Below, one piece after another: positions 22,986 through 34,515 of a stretch of 64,000 nt of DNA. The DNA comes from Macrostomum hystrix (lineage: Eukaryota > Platyhelminthes > Macrostomidae). A program made the translations under genes and the position numbers. The stretch covers positions 2,232,001 through 2,296,000 of the forward strand of contig CATNEN010000014.1 in the NCBI GenBank assembly GCA_950097015.1, written 5' to 3'. Under the pieces are notes generated by a model, which had not been told where the DNA came from, searched no databases, and saw only the letters and a list, made by a program, of their open reading frames with translations. Each line of letters opens with the position of its first letter. The stretch's first letter is position 1.

Positions 22986-23051
22986 GGGGAAAAAGAGTCG
23001 TCATGCTCAGACAAGTGAGCATGCTCTAGTGAGCAGCAATTGGTTAGGTGA

Positions 23052-25250
23052 TCAAAGCAGCGCCTTGTGTCGAGTCTCAAACGCCTCTAGCTCCTTGACA
23101 ATCCTGGCCCGCTCCCTCAATGCCTTCCAGGCGGAGTCGCGGTCCTTCTTCAAAGGCTGCCGCCGCTTTTGCCGATAGGCCTGCAGCCGCGCGTGAGCTT
23201 CGACAACGTCGGCGTCAGCCACGGCCAGACGGCGCCTGATGGCCTGCCGCTGAGTGTCCAGCTTGGCGGCCGCGTACAGGCGGCGCAGCGTGGCCCGGTT
23301 GAAGTCGCAAAGCCGGCGCAGCTCCCGCTGTCGACCCCGCAGCGCCGTCGCCACCTCGTCGTCCGGATCGGATGCAGCAGCCGCCGCCGCAGCCGCAGCC
23401 GAAGCCGAAGCTGACGAGGCCGTCGCGTAGTTCAACTGGGCTGCGGCGGCGGCGGCAGCGGCTGCTTCGGCAGCGGCCGCGGCGGCCACGGCGCCCTCAG
23501 AGTCGCTGTCGGCGCCGCCGGCAACACCGGAGCGGCCGGGAGCGCCTGGTGAAACGCCGTGCCGCTCCAGCTGCTTGCGCAACCGGTGCTCCAGTTTGCA
23601 GCTGTTGGACACGCCAAGAAGTTTGGCTAGCTGCTTCGTTGGCAGGGCAGCTAGCTGAGCCGTCTGCTGCATCTGGCAGCAACAATGATTGGGAAGGGCT
23701 CGGATTGAAAAGTTCAGGTGTTTCCCTCCCGCCTGTTAATCAAATAGTGACGAGTTGTAAGGATACAAACATTCCTGCTCTACACCTGCTCCCATCCTTC
23801 ACCCACCCCTCCTCCAATCCTTCACCCACCACTCCTCCAATCCTTCACCCACCCCTCCTCCAATCCTTCACCCACCCCTCCTCCAATCTTTTACCCACCC
23901 ATCCTCCAATCCTTCACTCACCCCTCCTCCAATCCTTTACCCACCCCTCCTCCAATCCTTTACCCACCCCTCCTCCAATCCTTTACCCACCCCTCCTCCA
24001 ATCCTTCACCAACCCCTCCTCCAATCCTTTACCCACCCATCCTCCAATCCTTCACCCACCCCTACCTCCTATCGAATACTGACCAATCCGGGGTCCTCGG
24101 TGTCTCCCACAGCCTCCAGTTTGCAGCCGCCCTGCACATCCTCGTCATCGTTGGACACCAGGGCCGCAACGAGCTGCTGCGCCAGCGGTCCTAGACAAGA
24201 GGAGCTGCCGCTGACGTTACCCGAAGGCGCCGAATCGACGCAGATTTCGGCCTGAAGGCGCATCATCAGGGCGGCGGCTCCGACCGCGGGTGCATCGGCT
24301 GCTGACTGCTGCTGCTGACCTGAAGCAATGAGGCCATCAATGTCGCCGTTCTCGTTGCAGCTATTGCCGTTGCTACCAGTTCCGATGCCGTTGACATTCG
24401 CGTCATTGTCACCATTGGCGTTGCTAACGATGACGGCGGCAGTGGCGGCGGTGGCGGCTTCTGCCAGAAGGGGGTCGGTAGGCGCGGCAGCGGAGCCGGA
24501 GTTGGGCAGGGGCGGCATTCGGAAGTAGCCGGCATCCTCGCCGATCTCGTACGACCGAATCAGCAGCTCCAGGGAGCGCAGGTTGTCCTCGGTGATTTCA
24601 GCGCAGTAGGGCTCCATCAGCGCCCAGAACTTGTTCGGCACTTCGTACACACCTGGCGGCACCTCCGGCGGCTGCTGAACCGCAGAGTCCGTCTCCGACT
24701 CGGTCGCAGTTGGCACCTCCGATCCTGAGGCCACGGTCGCCGGTGCTGCGGAGGGGGTGGCGGCTGCAGCGGCTTTGTTCTTGCGCTGCTGGTAGACGCC
24801 GCCAGGCCGCAGCGGTTTGTTGTTGCCTGGAAATGCGGCCACAGCGGCGGCTGCGGCGGCCCGCTTGGCCGGCGGCGGCGCCATCAGGATGGCGTCATCC
24901 GCGGTGGAACCGCCTAGCGGGCTGGCGGCGGAGCAGTCGGCCGACGACTCCTCGCGACGCCGCTTCAACGAGATGGTGAGAGCCAGCGGCTTGCCAGGGA
25001 CGGACTTGACAACGGCGCCCGGCAGCCACTCGGACTTGTTGGAGCGGGTGATGAGGCCTCCGGGCAGCGGAGTGCCGCTGATCTCCGCAGCCAGGAGGAA
25101 GCTGCGCTTGTTCACATTGGCCAGAAGGGTCTCGGCCTCCCACTGCAGCCGATCGATGTCCTCTGGCCTGATGGCCGGCCGGTTCAACAGGGCGGCGATT
25201 GCCGGACACTCGGACTCTAGCGTCACGGACGGGAGCCAAAGCGGCGACAT
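23052..25250 (-). CDS. TADA3: Transcriptional adaptor 3 (SAGA/ATAC subunit), 2 exons
   Basis: Ada3 links the GCN5-type acetyltransferase and ADA2 into the SAGA and ATAC histone acetylation complexes in the nucleus. Exon 1 is 24084-25250 and exon 2 is 23052-23672. The junction is phase 0 (donor GTCAGT, acceptor CTGCCAG), giving 595 aa. Exon 1 carries an N-terminal 'LNRPAIRPEDIDRLQWEAET' block, 'PNKFWALMEPYCAEIT' (about 205-220) and 'LGPLAQQLVAALV' (about 352). Exon 2 has Ala-rich filler and then the conserved C-terminal domain: 'DDEVATALRGRQRELRRL' (about 493) and 'QKRRQPLKKDRDSAWKALRE'. Human TADA3 is 432 aa; the surplus is Ala/Asn-rich low complexity. The frame stays open upstream of ATG 25250 to a possible acceptor near 25320, so an additional 5' exon is possible. 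Confidence 0.9.
23800..24070. repeat. 24-bp minisatellite in TADA3 intron
   Basis: About 11 copies of 'cctcctccaatccttcaccc' plus 'accc'. It fills most of the 411-bp intron (23673-24083) and runs up to the donor site. Confidence 0.95.
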
Positions 25251-26920
25251 GCCTGACTCGGCAGCGTCCGCGCCACCGCGGCTTCCGCCATTGGCTTGGC
25301 TGAGCTTTGACTTCGACTGCGGGAGCGGATGACAATGCGTTTTAGGAAAATGATCAGGGAATTTCTTTATTTACGAGAACTTTTTGATCGATAATAACCG
25401 GTAACTAGGTATGCAGAAGCAAGTAAAGATGAGTATTGGGATCTTGGATCTTAGGATCTGGGATTGGGAATTGACTAAAGATGGGGATCTGGGATTGGGA
25501 ATCGACTAAAGATGGGGATCTGGGATTGGGAATCGACTTAAGATGGGGATCTGGGATTGGGAATCGACTTAAGATGGGGATCTGGGATTGGGAATCGACT
25601 AAAGATGGGGATCTGGGATTGGGAATCGACTAAAGATGAGGATCTGGGATTGGGAATCGACTAAAGATGGGGATCTGGGATTGGGAATCGACTAAAGATG
25701 GGGATCTGGGATTGGGAATCGAATTAAGATGAGGATCAGGGAATCGGTGATAGGGCTAACATGGAAGGGAACCACATGCTGATTGCAAACTGTTGATCGC
25801 ATTATACATGGCGCAAGGAAGCAAGCTCTGCAGCCGCCACACCTGTATGCGATCGATCACAGAGGTTGCAGATCTTTGTGATCATTTTTACTGTTCGCTG
25901 GCAGTCAAGAAAACATTTGCACTTTTAGGCCGATCGCAAATTGACTTTACATCAAAAAGCACTCAGCGAGGCCTAAAAACTGTTGTGAAACCAGCGTAGA
26001 TAGCTATACATGCTGCAGTTAGTCAGTAAGGTCGCTTTTGATTGGCTCGTATTGGCGGGAAACCCGCGGAATTTCCACGCAAGCTCAAAGAGGGTCCTAT
26101 TTCGAAGAAACGAAAAGAAAAAATACGACAAGCTTGTTAGGGTAGAAAATTTTCTGTTAAATTTATTATTTAGTCTAAAATCATAGAAGTCTGTTTAGCT
26201 ACTTAAAAAAACAAAACATATTCAGGGAAAAATGCGATCCGATTTCGTCTGATAATAACAATATTTCTGATTGGCAGTCAATAGTAAATCAGTTTCTCTA
26301 AGAAAAAGTACAAAGGCAAATAAAAACAAATAAAACATCAGCAGTCAGCTCCCCTGTGCGTTTAGCGAACAAAGCTTTGAGCAGGAAAAGTATCTAAAAG
26401 GAAAAGAAAAAAGCAATCAAAAGAAAGAATTTGACAACAGAAATAACGTGTAGGTGCCGCCGAGGTAAAAAAAAGAATAAAACTCTGAGACAAGGCGCTG
26501 TCGCGGCCAGGTGCGAACTAAAAAAACCAAAGCTGTTGAAAAAAAACAGATTTCTTTTTACAAAGTTTACACTCGAAGGCAAAGAAAGCTACAACAGGGT
26601 AGAGAGCTGCTGGCACTGCTTGCACTACTTACTGCGAGTAATAACTACAGAGCCAACTTGAAAATAGAAGCACTAATATGCGATCAATTAGGAGCTACAA
26701 AAAGCCTAGGTTAAAAACAAGGAAGAAAACCGCTAGCGACTATCACACAAGTCTGATACAGGTGACTCCGGATCTACCGGATTTTAATTAAATGATTATT
26801 TTATAGACGCACTAGTTTAGGCCTAGAAAATTAACTAAATACTGTACTCAACCAGCTACTCTACGCTGCTTAACCATAGTCTACCTTAGTCTACTCGACC
26901 AGGTAGCCTACTAATTTCAA
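25251..26920. other. Intergenic 5' of TADA3
   Basis: TADA3 upstream region and AT-rich DNA. A 31-bp array is annotated separately. From 25780 to 26920 no gene is recognised; A-rich runs are frequent. Confidence 0.5.
25440..25735. repeat. 31-bp minisatellite
   Basis: About nine copies of a 31-bp unit containing 'gatggggatctgggattggg' and 'aatcgactaaa', upstream of TADA3. Confidence 0.95.
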
Positions 26921-26924
26921 CCAT

Positions 26925-27560
26925 ATGGTCTACACTCAAACCAGGTAGTCAACTCAAACATGTAGTCTACTTAACCAGGTACTCTACTCAACAAGGTACT
27001 CTACTCAACAAGGTACTCTACTCAACAAGGTACTCTACTCAACAAGGTAGTCTACTCAACAAGGTAGTCTACTCAACCAGGCAGTCTACTCAAACAGGCA
27101 GTCTACTCAACCAGGCAGTCTACTCAACCAGACAGTCTACTCAACCAGGCAGTCTACTCAACCAGGCAGTCTACTCAACCAGACAGTCTACTTAACCAGA
27201 CAGTCTACTCAACCAGGTACTCTACTCAACAAGGTAGTCTACTCAACCAGGTAGTATACTCAACCAGGCAGTCTACTCAACCAGGCAGTCTACTCAACCA
27301 GACAGTCTACTTAACCAGACAGTCTACTCAACCAGGCAGTCTACTCAACCAGGCAGTCTACTCAACCAGACAGTCTACTCAACCAGGCAGTCTACTCAAC
27401 CAGGTAGTATACTCAACCAGGCAGTCTACTCAACCAGGTAGAATACTCAATCAGGTAGTCTACTCAACCAGGTAGTCTACTCAATCAGGTAGTCTACTTA
27501 ACCAGGCAGTCTACTCAACCAATTAGTATACTCAAACAGGTAGAATAATCAACCAGGTAG
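26925..27560. repeat. 17-bp minisatellite
   Basis: About 37 copies of 'ctactcaaccaggcagt' with variants (aaggtact, aggtagt, agacagt). It lies downstream of the ankyrin/SOCS gene. Confidence 0.95.
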
Positions 27561-27564
27561 TCTA

Positions 27565-27690
27565 TTAAGCTAGGCACAATGTCCTACTCAATCAGAAATA
27601 ATGTCCTACTCAATCAGAAACAATGTCCTACTCAATCAGAAACAATGTCCTACTCAATCAGAAACAATGTCCTACTCAGCCAGATATCGA
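27565..27690. repeat. 22-bp array related to the 17-bp array
   Basis: About five copies containing 'caatgtcctactcaatcaga'. The phrase 'ctactcaa-cag' is shared with the adjacent array, so this is a longer derivative of it. Confidence 0.9.
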
Positions 27691-27692
27691 CC

Positions 27693-27810
27693 CCAGTAAC
27701 TGAAGTAAGTCTACTCAGGCCAGGGCCAGGCTGTGAGCGGCAGGCCCAGGCCCAGTAACTGAAGTAAGTCTACTCAGGCCAGGGCCAGGCTGAGAGCGAC
27801 AGGCCCAGGC
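27693..27810. repeat. 59-bp direct duplication across a stop codon
   Basis: Two tandem 59-bp copies (27693-27751, 27752-27810) share 'ccagtaactgaagtaagtct' and 'actcaggccagggccaggct'. The second copy contains the stop codon (27770-27772) and the last 13 or so codons of the ankyrin/SOCS gene, so the tail of the gene is duplicated just beyond its end. Confidence 0.9.
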
Positions 27811-29026
27811 ACAGGAAGGCGCGCAGGCCCCCAGGCAGCCAGTTGGCAGTTTGTCGAGCCGCATTCGGTGCCAACTGACGAAGCCGGCGCCAAGCCGCCC
27901 GACGCGCCAACACAGCTAAAGTCTCCGGACGCTGGCCGGCGACCATCTCGACTGCCCATTCAGCCAGCGGCGAAGAAGACAGGTCAAGATTCGGCTGCGG
28001 CGAGGCACCGAAGGTGATGAGCACCTCGGCTACTCGGCAATGCGCTCGGCGACAGGCGGCCGACAGCGGCGTCTCGCCGGTCGGGCCCCAGCGGGCGTTG
28101 ACGTCGGCACCGGCGCTGGCAAGGAGCAGCGCCGCTTCTGGCTGATTGTGGGTCGACGCGTAGTGCAGAGGGGAGCCCAGGCACCTGGACAGAGTGGCAG
28201 CGAAAGCTGTAGAGCCTGAGCACTGCTCATTTGGTCATAGGATGACTACCGGGGCTATGAGCACTACAGAGGTCATTTGTAAAGCATGACTGACCTACAA
28301 GGGCTATGACCACTACAGAGGTCATTTGTAAAGCATGACTGACCTACAAGGGCTATGACCACTACAGAGGTCATTTGTAAAGCATGACTGACCTACAAGG
28401 GCTATGACGACTACAGAGGTCATTTGTAAAGCATGACTGACCTACCAGGGCTATGACCACTACAGAGGTCATTTGTAAAGCATGACTGACCTACCAGGGC
28501 TATGACCACTACAGAGGTCATTTGTAAAGCATGACTGACCTACCAGGGCAATGACGACCCTAAAATGAGGTCATACATTTGGTCATAAGAGAGGCAAGCC
28601 GAATTCCATTCATCACGGGAATTACCAGCCCTAGAGGTAATTGAGTAGGTAGTTTGAGCTTTTCTATCGAATAAAAAACTGGCGCGCAGCTCACCTGTCC
28701 ATCCGGTCCAGACAGGCGCCGCGAGCAATGAGCAGTCGGACCAGAGCCAGGTGGCCTCCGCCAACAGCCAGGTGCAACGGAGTGGAGCCGCATTCGTTGT
28801 CAGCATCCAAGCTGGCGCCCCGGCCAATCAGATAGGCGGCGATGTCAGATAATCCAGCTGAGCAGGCCTCGTGCAGGCCCGTGTTGCCATACGGCCCGGC
28901 TCGAGTGTCCACGTCGAAGTCGCCGACTCCGAGGCCGCGCATCACCGCGGACAGCCGACCAGCGCGCACGTGACCCAGCCAGCGGTTGGCTTCGACCTCT
29001 CGGTGGGCGGCAGTCAACAGAAGCAT
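27770..29026 (-). CDS. Ankyrin-repeat SOCS-box (ASB-like) protein, 2 exons
   Basis: Probable substrate receptor of a Cullin-5 ubiquitin ligase: ankyrin repeats bind the target and the SOCS box binds Elongin B/C. Exon 1 is 28695-29026 and exon 2 is 27770-28184. The phase-2 junction (donor CAG|GTGAGC, acceptor TCCAG|G) is clean, giving 248 aa. At least four ankyrin repeats are visible: 'GNTGLHEACSAGLSDIAAYL', 'GSTPLHLAVGGGHLALVRLL', 'GSPLHYASTHNQPEAALLL' and 'GETPLSAACRRAHCRVAEVL'. The Arg/Leu-rich tail with 'LPGGLRAFL' fits the end of a SOCS box, but that part is weak. ATG 29024-29026 is the first in frame; upstream codons have no other ATG before a stop. ASB proteins usually have more repeats, so an upstream exon could be missing. 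Confidence 0.78.
28245..28555. repeat. 49-bp minisatellite in ASB-like intron
   Basis: About six copies of a 49-bp unit containing 'gggctatgaccactacagag' and 'gtcatttgtaaagcatgact'. It occupies the centre of the 510-bp intron (28185-28694). Confidence 0.95.
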
Positions 29027-29811
29027 TCCCAATCTCTAATGCTAACTAAGAAAATTACAAACTACAAGTAAAAATAGGCTGCGTTTTCTATTACTGCTGC
29101 TGGCAGTAGTCTGTTCTGGCTGTGATAACTAAATTAGAAATAAGTCCTAAAAATCACCCGATTATGTACTAACTTGAGTTACTATTCTAGCTAATGATTA
29201 GCGATCAAATATTTTCGCCGCCTCGCCGATCTCCAGTGCCCAACAACTGTGAGCACCTGGCTAAAAAGATGCTGAAATGAAGTTTAGTTGGTGACGCACG
29301 TTAATTGCAAAATCCAATCGCCGGAATTCCAAAGGTCGCTCCAAAGAGAGAATGAGAAATTCAGAGCCTTAAAAAGCTAGTTTTCTCTCTTAAATGAGTG
29401 GATACCACTTTGATGGAGCGTTAACGTACCCGACTTTTACACCAAAGGGTCGTGAGTTCGAATCCCCAGCAATCATCAGGGGTGGTTAGCATTTATATTT
29501 AAGGAAGCCCTGAGTACATCATCACAGCATTCGGCAGATTCGAGGAAGATGCCCTAACAACCCTGTGCTGAGCAACCAAATAACATTACACACTTGCCGA
29601 TATGTTTCGAAATGATTTTGGCTTACGTAAGAAATATAACAACGCTAACAAGCTAACAATTGGAAAAGGATTTCAAATGCCTTAAAATGAGCGGGCATTC
29701 GCACGATTTACTGAATCAATAAAACTAATAACTAGAAACCGTTTCAGAATGGAAGAAAGCATTAAATTGCTCTTCAAGCGGTGCGCAATGTGCTACTAGT
29801 CAACAGTAGTA
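29027..29811. other. Intergenic with tRNA-like SINE remnant
   Basis: Positions 29420-29480 contain 'gggtcgtgagttcgaatccc', a T-arm/B-box like those of tRNA-Lys, without a full cloverleaf or A box. It is followed by unrelated sequence to about 29600, so this looks like a tRNA-derived SINE fragment. The rest is unique AT-rich DNA. Confidence 0.45.
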
Positions 29812-32248
29812 TCAAGCGCACAGCGTAACTGGCAGCTCGCTCAAGCTGACTTGAATGTCAACCGGATCGAAGAACTCATTGTCCAGAAAATAGGGCGTCT
29901 CCGTTTTTCTTCGCTTCTCCTGCTCCTCGGCAGTTTCCTGTTGGAGCTGCTGCCGCCGCTGCTCCTGCTGCTGCAGCTGAACTGCAACACTCCCTGCTAG
30001 CAGCTGAGTCTCTGCCGATTCCGCGTAGAATCTGCCGATGCAGGCCGCTAGCGTAGCCGATTTGACGCCGTCAGCATCGAGACCGGAGCTCCTGGTGCCG
30101 ATGGCGCGCCACAGCTGGCCGAGAGTCAGCCGGGCGGGCAGCACCTGGGGAGAATTCGACGGTGTATACAATAGGTCATTGGTGGAATGATAATTGGTCA
30201 TGGGTGGATTGATAATTGGTCATGGGTGGATTGATAATTGGTCATTGGTGGACTCCAAGTGCTCATGGGGATGGATTGATAATTGGCCACGGGTGGATTG
30301 ATAATTGGTCACGGGTGGATTGATAATTGGTCATGGGTGGATTGATAATTGGTCATGGGTGGACTGACAAGCGGTCATGGGTGGATTGATAATTGGTCAT
30401 GGGTGGATTGATAATTTGTCCCTGAAGCCAGTCACCTGCAGAAGGACGCCACCTGAGGCAGCATCCGGACTCAGCCGAATGCCCATAGTGGCTGGGACCT
30501 CTAGCCGACGCCGAACTCCGCAGTCAGGATTCACCGTCGACAGCGCCTGCTGCTGCTGAGAAGCCGCTGGTCGCTGGCTGACGTTGAGCAGTCTGCTGGC
30601 CAGGCTGCGCTGCGGGGCGACTGCAACGCAGCGAGCGCAACCCGGACACACGGGCGTCCAGTCGATGACGCAGGCAACGGGGGCAGCGGAGGCGGCGGCG
30701 GTGGCGGAGGAGGCAGCCTCGCCCACCCAGTGCAGGCAGCGCTGCGCCAGGCTGGGCAGGTTGCGGCGAATGGCGGACGACTCGGTTTTGCGTTCGCGCT
30801 GACGCAGGCGGCACCTGTGAGGTGAGAACAGTCTTCAGGTGTCCTATTCATTTTACCTACCAGGGATTAATAGGGATCTCAGGGAATCTGAAAAAATAGC
30901 AGTCGCAATTCCTAGGGATCTGGAGGATTAGCAGCCGGAATCCCTGGGGATCTGGGAGATTAGCAGCCAGAAGCCCGGAGGATTTTGGAGAAAAGCTGAC
31001 GCAATCCCTGGGGATCGGGGAGATTATCAGCCGGAATCCCTGAGGATTTGGAAGATTAGATGGCCAAATCCCTGGGGATCTGGGAGATTTTCAGCCGTAA
31101 TCCCAGCGGATCAGGGAGCATACCACTCGAGTCCCGTCAGGCAGTAGGTGTCCCTGGTTGTCCCGTCGTTGCCAAGCTGCACTCGAACTCGCATCGGCCG
31201 AACTGGCGTCTGCAAGGAGGATATTGCTGGCCGCGCCGACTTAGTAGCCAATAGCAGCGATTCGACGGTGCGTCGACAGGCATCAGGCATGTCGTCAGCG
31301 CCCGCTAATGTCACAGACGAAACGGAATCGCTGCGCCGGCCCAGCGGAGCGGCGGCCAACGGCAGGCGGGCTGCGGCGCGGTGCGAGTCCGGTCTACGCA
31401 GGAGGCCCGTGACGGCCTGCATCAGGGTGCCGTCCCCGCCAGCCACCAGCACCGCGTCAGTGCTGCCAAGGTCCAGCACCTCCATGTAGCCTTTGTTCTC
31501 GTCTTCATCATCGCCTTCAACGAGTTGCACCTGCACAGCGGCGGTTTGAGAACGTTGATATTGCACCATAGGAGTGACATTAAGGAGTGAGTGGCAGAGC
31601 GGTCTAACGCTTTTGCCTCTCGCACCAAGGTCCCTGAGCTCGATTCCGCGGCGAGGCCAAGTTTATTTATGGGGCGCAGCCAGTGTACACTGCCTGGCGA
31701 TAGAGAGCCAGGGCAGATGTACACACCTGCGTGCGCCTGCGTACAGTATCTGTGTGTGTGTGTGTGTGTGTGTGTGCTTAGGAGTCAGTGAAATCGGCAA
31801 AATCGCCACATCGCTGACTGCGGGTCCAGTGTCACTAAATGATGTGCCATTGCCCGCAGCCCTCCTGCAAACAAAATTAATATTTTAATGGGAGTGACAT
31901 TGGATTTCACACATAATATTACAGCGAGAAAAAGTGTCCGACCTCGAAGCCGGCCAGGTGCAGCATGGGAGACAAGGCCTTCTCAAACCAGGCACTTTTA
32001 GCTGATCGAGGATTATAGAGCACTGTAACTCGCCGCGGCTGCTGCTGCTGCTGCTGCAGGCGGCGCCCCACGCCGACTGGCTGCCACTGGCTCACGGGCG
32101 CGTCGCCAAAGTTCTTGGCCCAGCGGCAGTAGCGCCGCAGTGCGTCCCGCTCGGTGTGCCGCTTGTACAGCCAGTTGGCCAGGCAGCCAGCGGCGGCAAC
32201 GCCCGCGAGGCACTTCTTCGGATTGTCGCGAACAACGCGTAGGATCGG
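29812..32248 (-). CDS. AGK: Acylglycerol kinase, mitochondrial (5' end incomplete)
   Basis: Phosphorylates mono- and diacylglycerol; in mammals it also serves as a TIM22 import subunit in the inner mitochondrial membrane. Coding exons found are 31943-32248, 31124-31530, 30436-30814 and 29812-30144, with phases 0, 2, 0 all matching. They give 474 aa. Exon a has a membrane-anchor-like stretch 'CLAGVAAAGCLANWLYKRH' and 'LHLAGFE'. Exon b has the lipid-kinase signature 'VLVAGGDGTLMQAVTGLLRR' and ends 'CLTGLEW'. Exon d ends 'FLDNEFFDPVDIQVSL', as in human AGK. The initiator is missing: the frame hits a stop just upstream of an acceptor at 32249-32251, and homology suggests only about four residues are encoded elsewhere. 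The conserved segment after 'TGLRW' (GSFRDAG in human) is absent, which could reduce kinase activity or mean a missed exon. A SINE sits in intron a. Confidence 0.85.
30185..30420. repeat. 22-bp minisatellite in AGK intron
   Basis: About ten copies of 'ggtcatgggtggattgataa' plus 'tt'. It fills the intron between the last two AGK exons (30145-30435). Confidence 0.95.
30850..31110. repeat. Degenerate ~31-bp repeat in AGK intron
   Basis: About eight diverged copies containing 'agattagcagccggaatccc' and 'tggggatctggg', in the intron 30815-31123. It is older than most arrays in the window, judging by variation. Confidence 0.85.
31582..31890 (+). mobile_element. tRNA-derived SINE, copy A, with 11-bp target duplication
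   Basis: The head carries a pol III A box TGGCAGAGCGG (31592-31602) and a B box in 'GAGCTCGATTCC' (about 31636-31647). The body is shared with three other copies in this window and ends with 'cctcctgcaa' and an AT-rich tail. Perfect 11-bp flanking repeats GGAGTGACATT (31571-31581, 31891-31901) mark the insertion. It carries an internal (GT)n run (31749-31775). It lies in an AGK intron in the opposite orientation to the gene. Confidence 0.92.
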
Positions 32249-32285
32249 CTGCAACCGGAGCCGGTCAGGTTTTTATAGGAGAGCG

Positions 32286-32632
32286 CTAATATTTATAATA
32301 ATAATAATAATAATTGCAGGAGGGCTGCGGGCAATGGCACATCATTTGGTGGCACGAGACCCGCAGCCAGCGAGGAGGCAATTCTGCCCAGTTCGCTGAC
32401 TCCTGAGCACACACGCTCACCCACACTGTACGCAGGCACATGCTCACACAGGTGTGTTCATATCTGCCCCTGTGCCTTGGAGGTTGGCCCTCAAGGGCGT
32501 AAATTGCACAACAAGCCCACCAAGCCTTCTCTCCGCGGCTGCGCCCCAAACGAATGTGGCCTCGCCGCGGAATCGAGCTCAGGGACCTTGGTGCGAGAGG
32601 CAAATGCGTTAACCGCTCTGCCACTCACCCCC
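32286..32632 (-). mobile_element. tRNA-derived SINE, copy B
   Basis: Same family in reverse orientation. It ends (gene sense) with an (AAT)n tail that appears here as 'ataataataataataatt'. The near-perfect flanks AGGAGAGCG / AGGAGGGCG (about 32277-32285 and 32633-32641) may be the target duplication. It lies just upstream of the first recognised AGK exon, where the missing AGK start exon would be expected beyond it. Confidence 0.88.
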
Positions 32633-33689
32633 AGGAGGGCGACAAAAAAACAGATTAACTGCCCAACGCACTATTTTTAAATGACATAATCCGTTTCTTA
32701 AATATTTTTAGAGAGACATTCCCGCCATTTTCACAAGACTTCAAGTGAATTTTTACTAAAAAATAAAACATGGCAAAATTTCACCTGCAATCCTTAAAGA
32801 CTTCTCGCTCTTACAGTGACACCTGAACTTAACTACAAATCTAAGTATTTAAAGTAAAAAGGCAGACTAGAGTTGGATGGTTTTTGTTGAAGAAAAACTA
32901 TAAAAAGAGACTGTTTAACTTGCACTTGTAATAAGCATTCACAACAAAATAAACAACAAAATAATAGCTTTCTTCCCCGCAGATTAGAAAACTAAATAAC
33001 AGCTGTAATAAATGATTTTATAAATAACGCAATACGCACAAATATTACTGTCAGTAGTGCAATGAGCTACATAGTAGCAATAATATAATTCGTGGGTAAG
33101 AATTGCCAAAGAAGCACAAAATAGTGCGAGAGGTCAGGAAAAAAGTCGGTATACAATGAAAAGTACGATTTCGAACAACAGAAATCACAATATTGAAGGC
33201 TGCGCGGATGTCAGGCATGGGATAGGGGAAAATTGAAATACAAGAAAGACGGGACAACGATCATTTCTCTATTTTCAATTTTTTCGGCGCCGTTGAAAAA
33301 TAACAGTGAAAATGTTTCAATATAAAATATGTGATATTTAAATAAATACGCATGTAATTTAGGCCACAATGTGTTGAAAAAATCTCGATTTGAATGTGCA
33401 AATCATACTACTGCCATATAGACAGTTATCAGTAGTTTAATACGGATCTGCAGATTGCATAATAACAAAATTATTAATGACTTCAGGGCTTACAGGCAGA
33501 GACAGAGACAGGATAAAAAACTTTTTGGTGACGGCTAGCGCGAGATAAAGTATAACAAAACTGATTTGTGTACATTCTATTTGATATGGAATGCTTTTTT
33601 ATCTGTTAAATGAAGCTCAACGAAGAGTGCTCAAAACACAATCACGAGAAAGCAATTTCAGATTGAAAAAATCCGAATTTGGAAATGAA
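32633..33689. other. Intergenic, AT-rich
   Basis: AT-rich sequence 5' of AGK. It should contain the missing short AGK first exon and promoter, but I could not identify them. No other gene was seen. Confidence 0.45.
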
Positions 33690-34440
33690 TGCTACCAGAA
33701 TACATGATAGCCTACCAGAATACATGATAGCCTACCAGAATACATGATAGCCTATCAGAATACATGATAGCCTACCAGAATACATGATAGCCTATCAGAA
33801 TACATGATAGCCTACCAGAATACATGATAGCCTACCAGAATACATGATAGCCTACCAGAATACATGATAGCCTACCAGAATACATGATAGCCCACCAGAA
33901 TACATGATAGCCTACCAGAATACATGATAGCCTACCAGAATACATGATAGCCTACCAGAATACATGATAGCCCACCAGAATACATGATAGCCTACCAGAA
34001 TACATGATAGCCTACTAGAATACATGATAGCCCACCAGAATACATGATAGCCTACCAGAATACATGATAGCCTACCAGAATACATGATAGCCTATCAGAA
34101 TACATGATAGCCTATCAGAATACATGATAGCCTACCAGAATACATGATAGCCTATCAGAATACATGATAGCCTACCAGAATACATGATAGCCTATCAGAA
34201 TACATGATAGCCTACCAGAATACATGATAGCCTACCAGAATACATGATAGCCTATCAGAATACATGATAGCCTACCAGAATACATGATAGCCTACCAGAA
34301 TACATGATAGCCTACCAGAATACATGATAGCCTACCAGAATACATGATAGACTACCAGAATACATGATAGCCTACCAGAATACATGATAGCCTACCAGAA
34401 TACATGATAGCCTATCAGAATACATGATAGCCTACCAGAA
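33690..34440. repeat. 20-bp satellite array
   Basis: About 37 copies of 'cctaccagaatacatgatag', with tAcc/tAtc and cccacc variants. Very homogeneous, so young. Confidence 0.98.
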
Positions 34441-34515
34441 TGCAATTAATCAAGGACTTGAAAATTATAATATAAACTAATCCTAAAAGTAATTACTAGC
34501 TCTACTAGACTTTCA

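Noticed and set aside
21385-23178. Many overlapping small frames with the same peptide
   Set aside because: A 35-bp satellite cycles all three frames, so identical peptides recur at 105-bp steps.
29420-29490. Possible functional tRNA gene
   Set aside because: Only a T-arm-like B box is present; no paired acceptor stem or A box, so it is treated as a SINE remnant.
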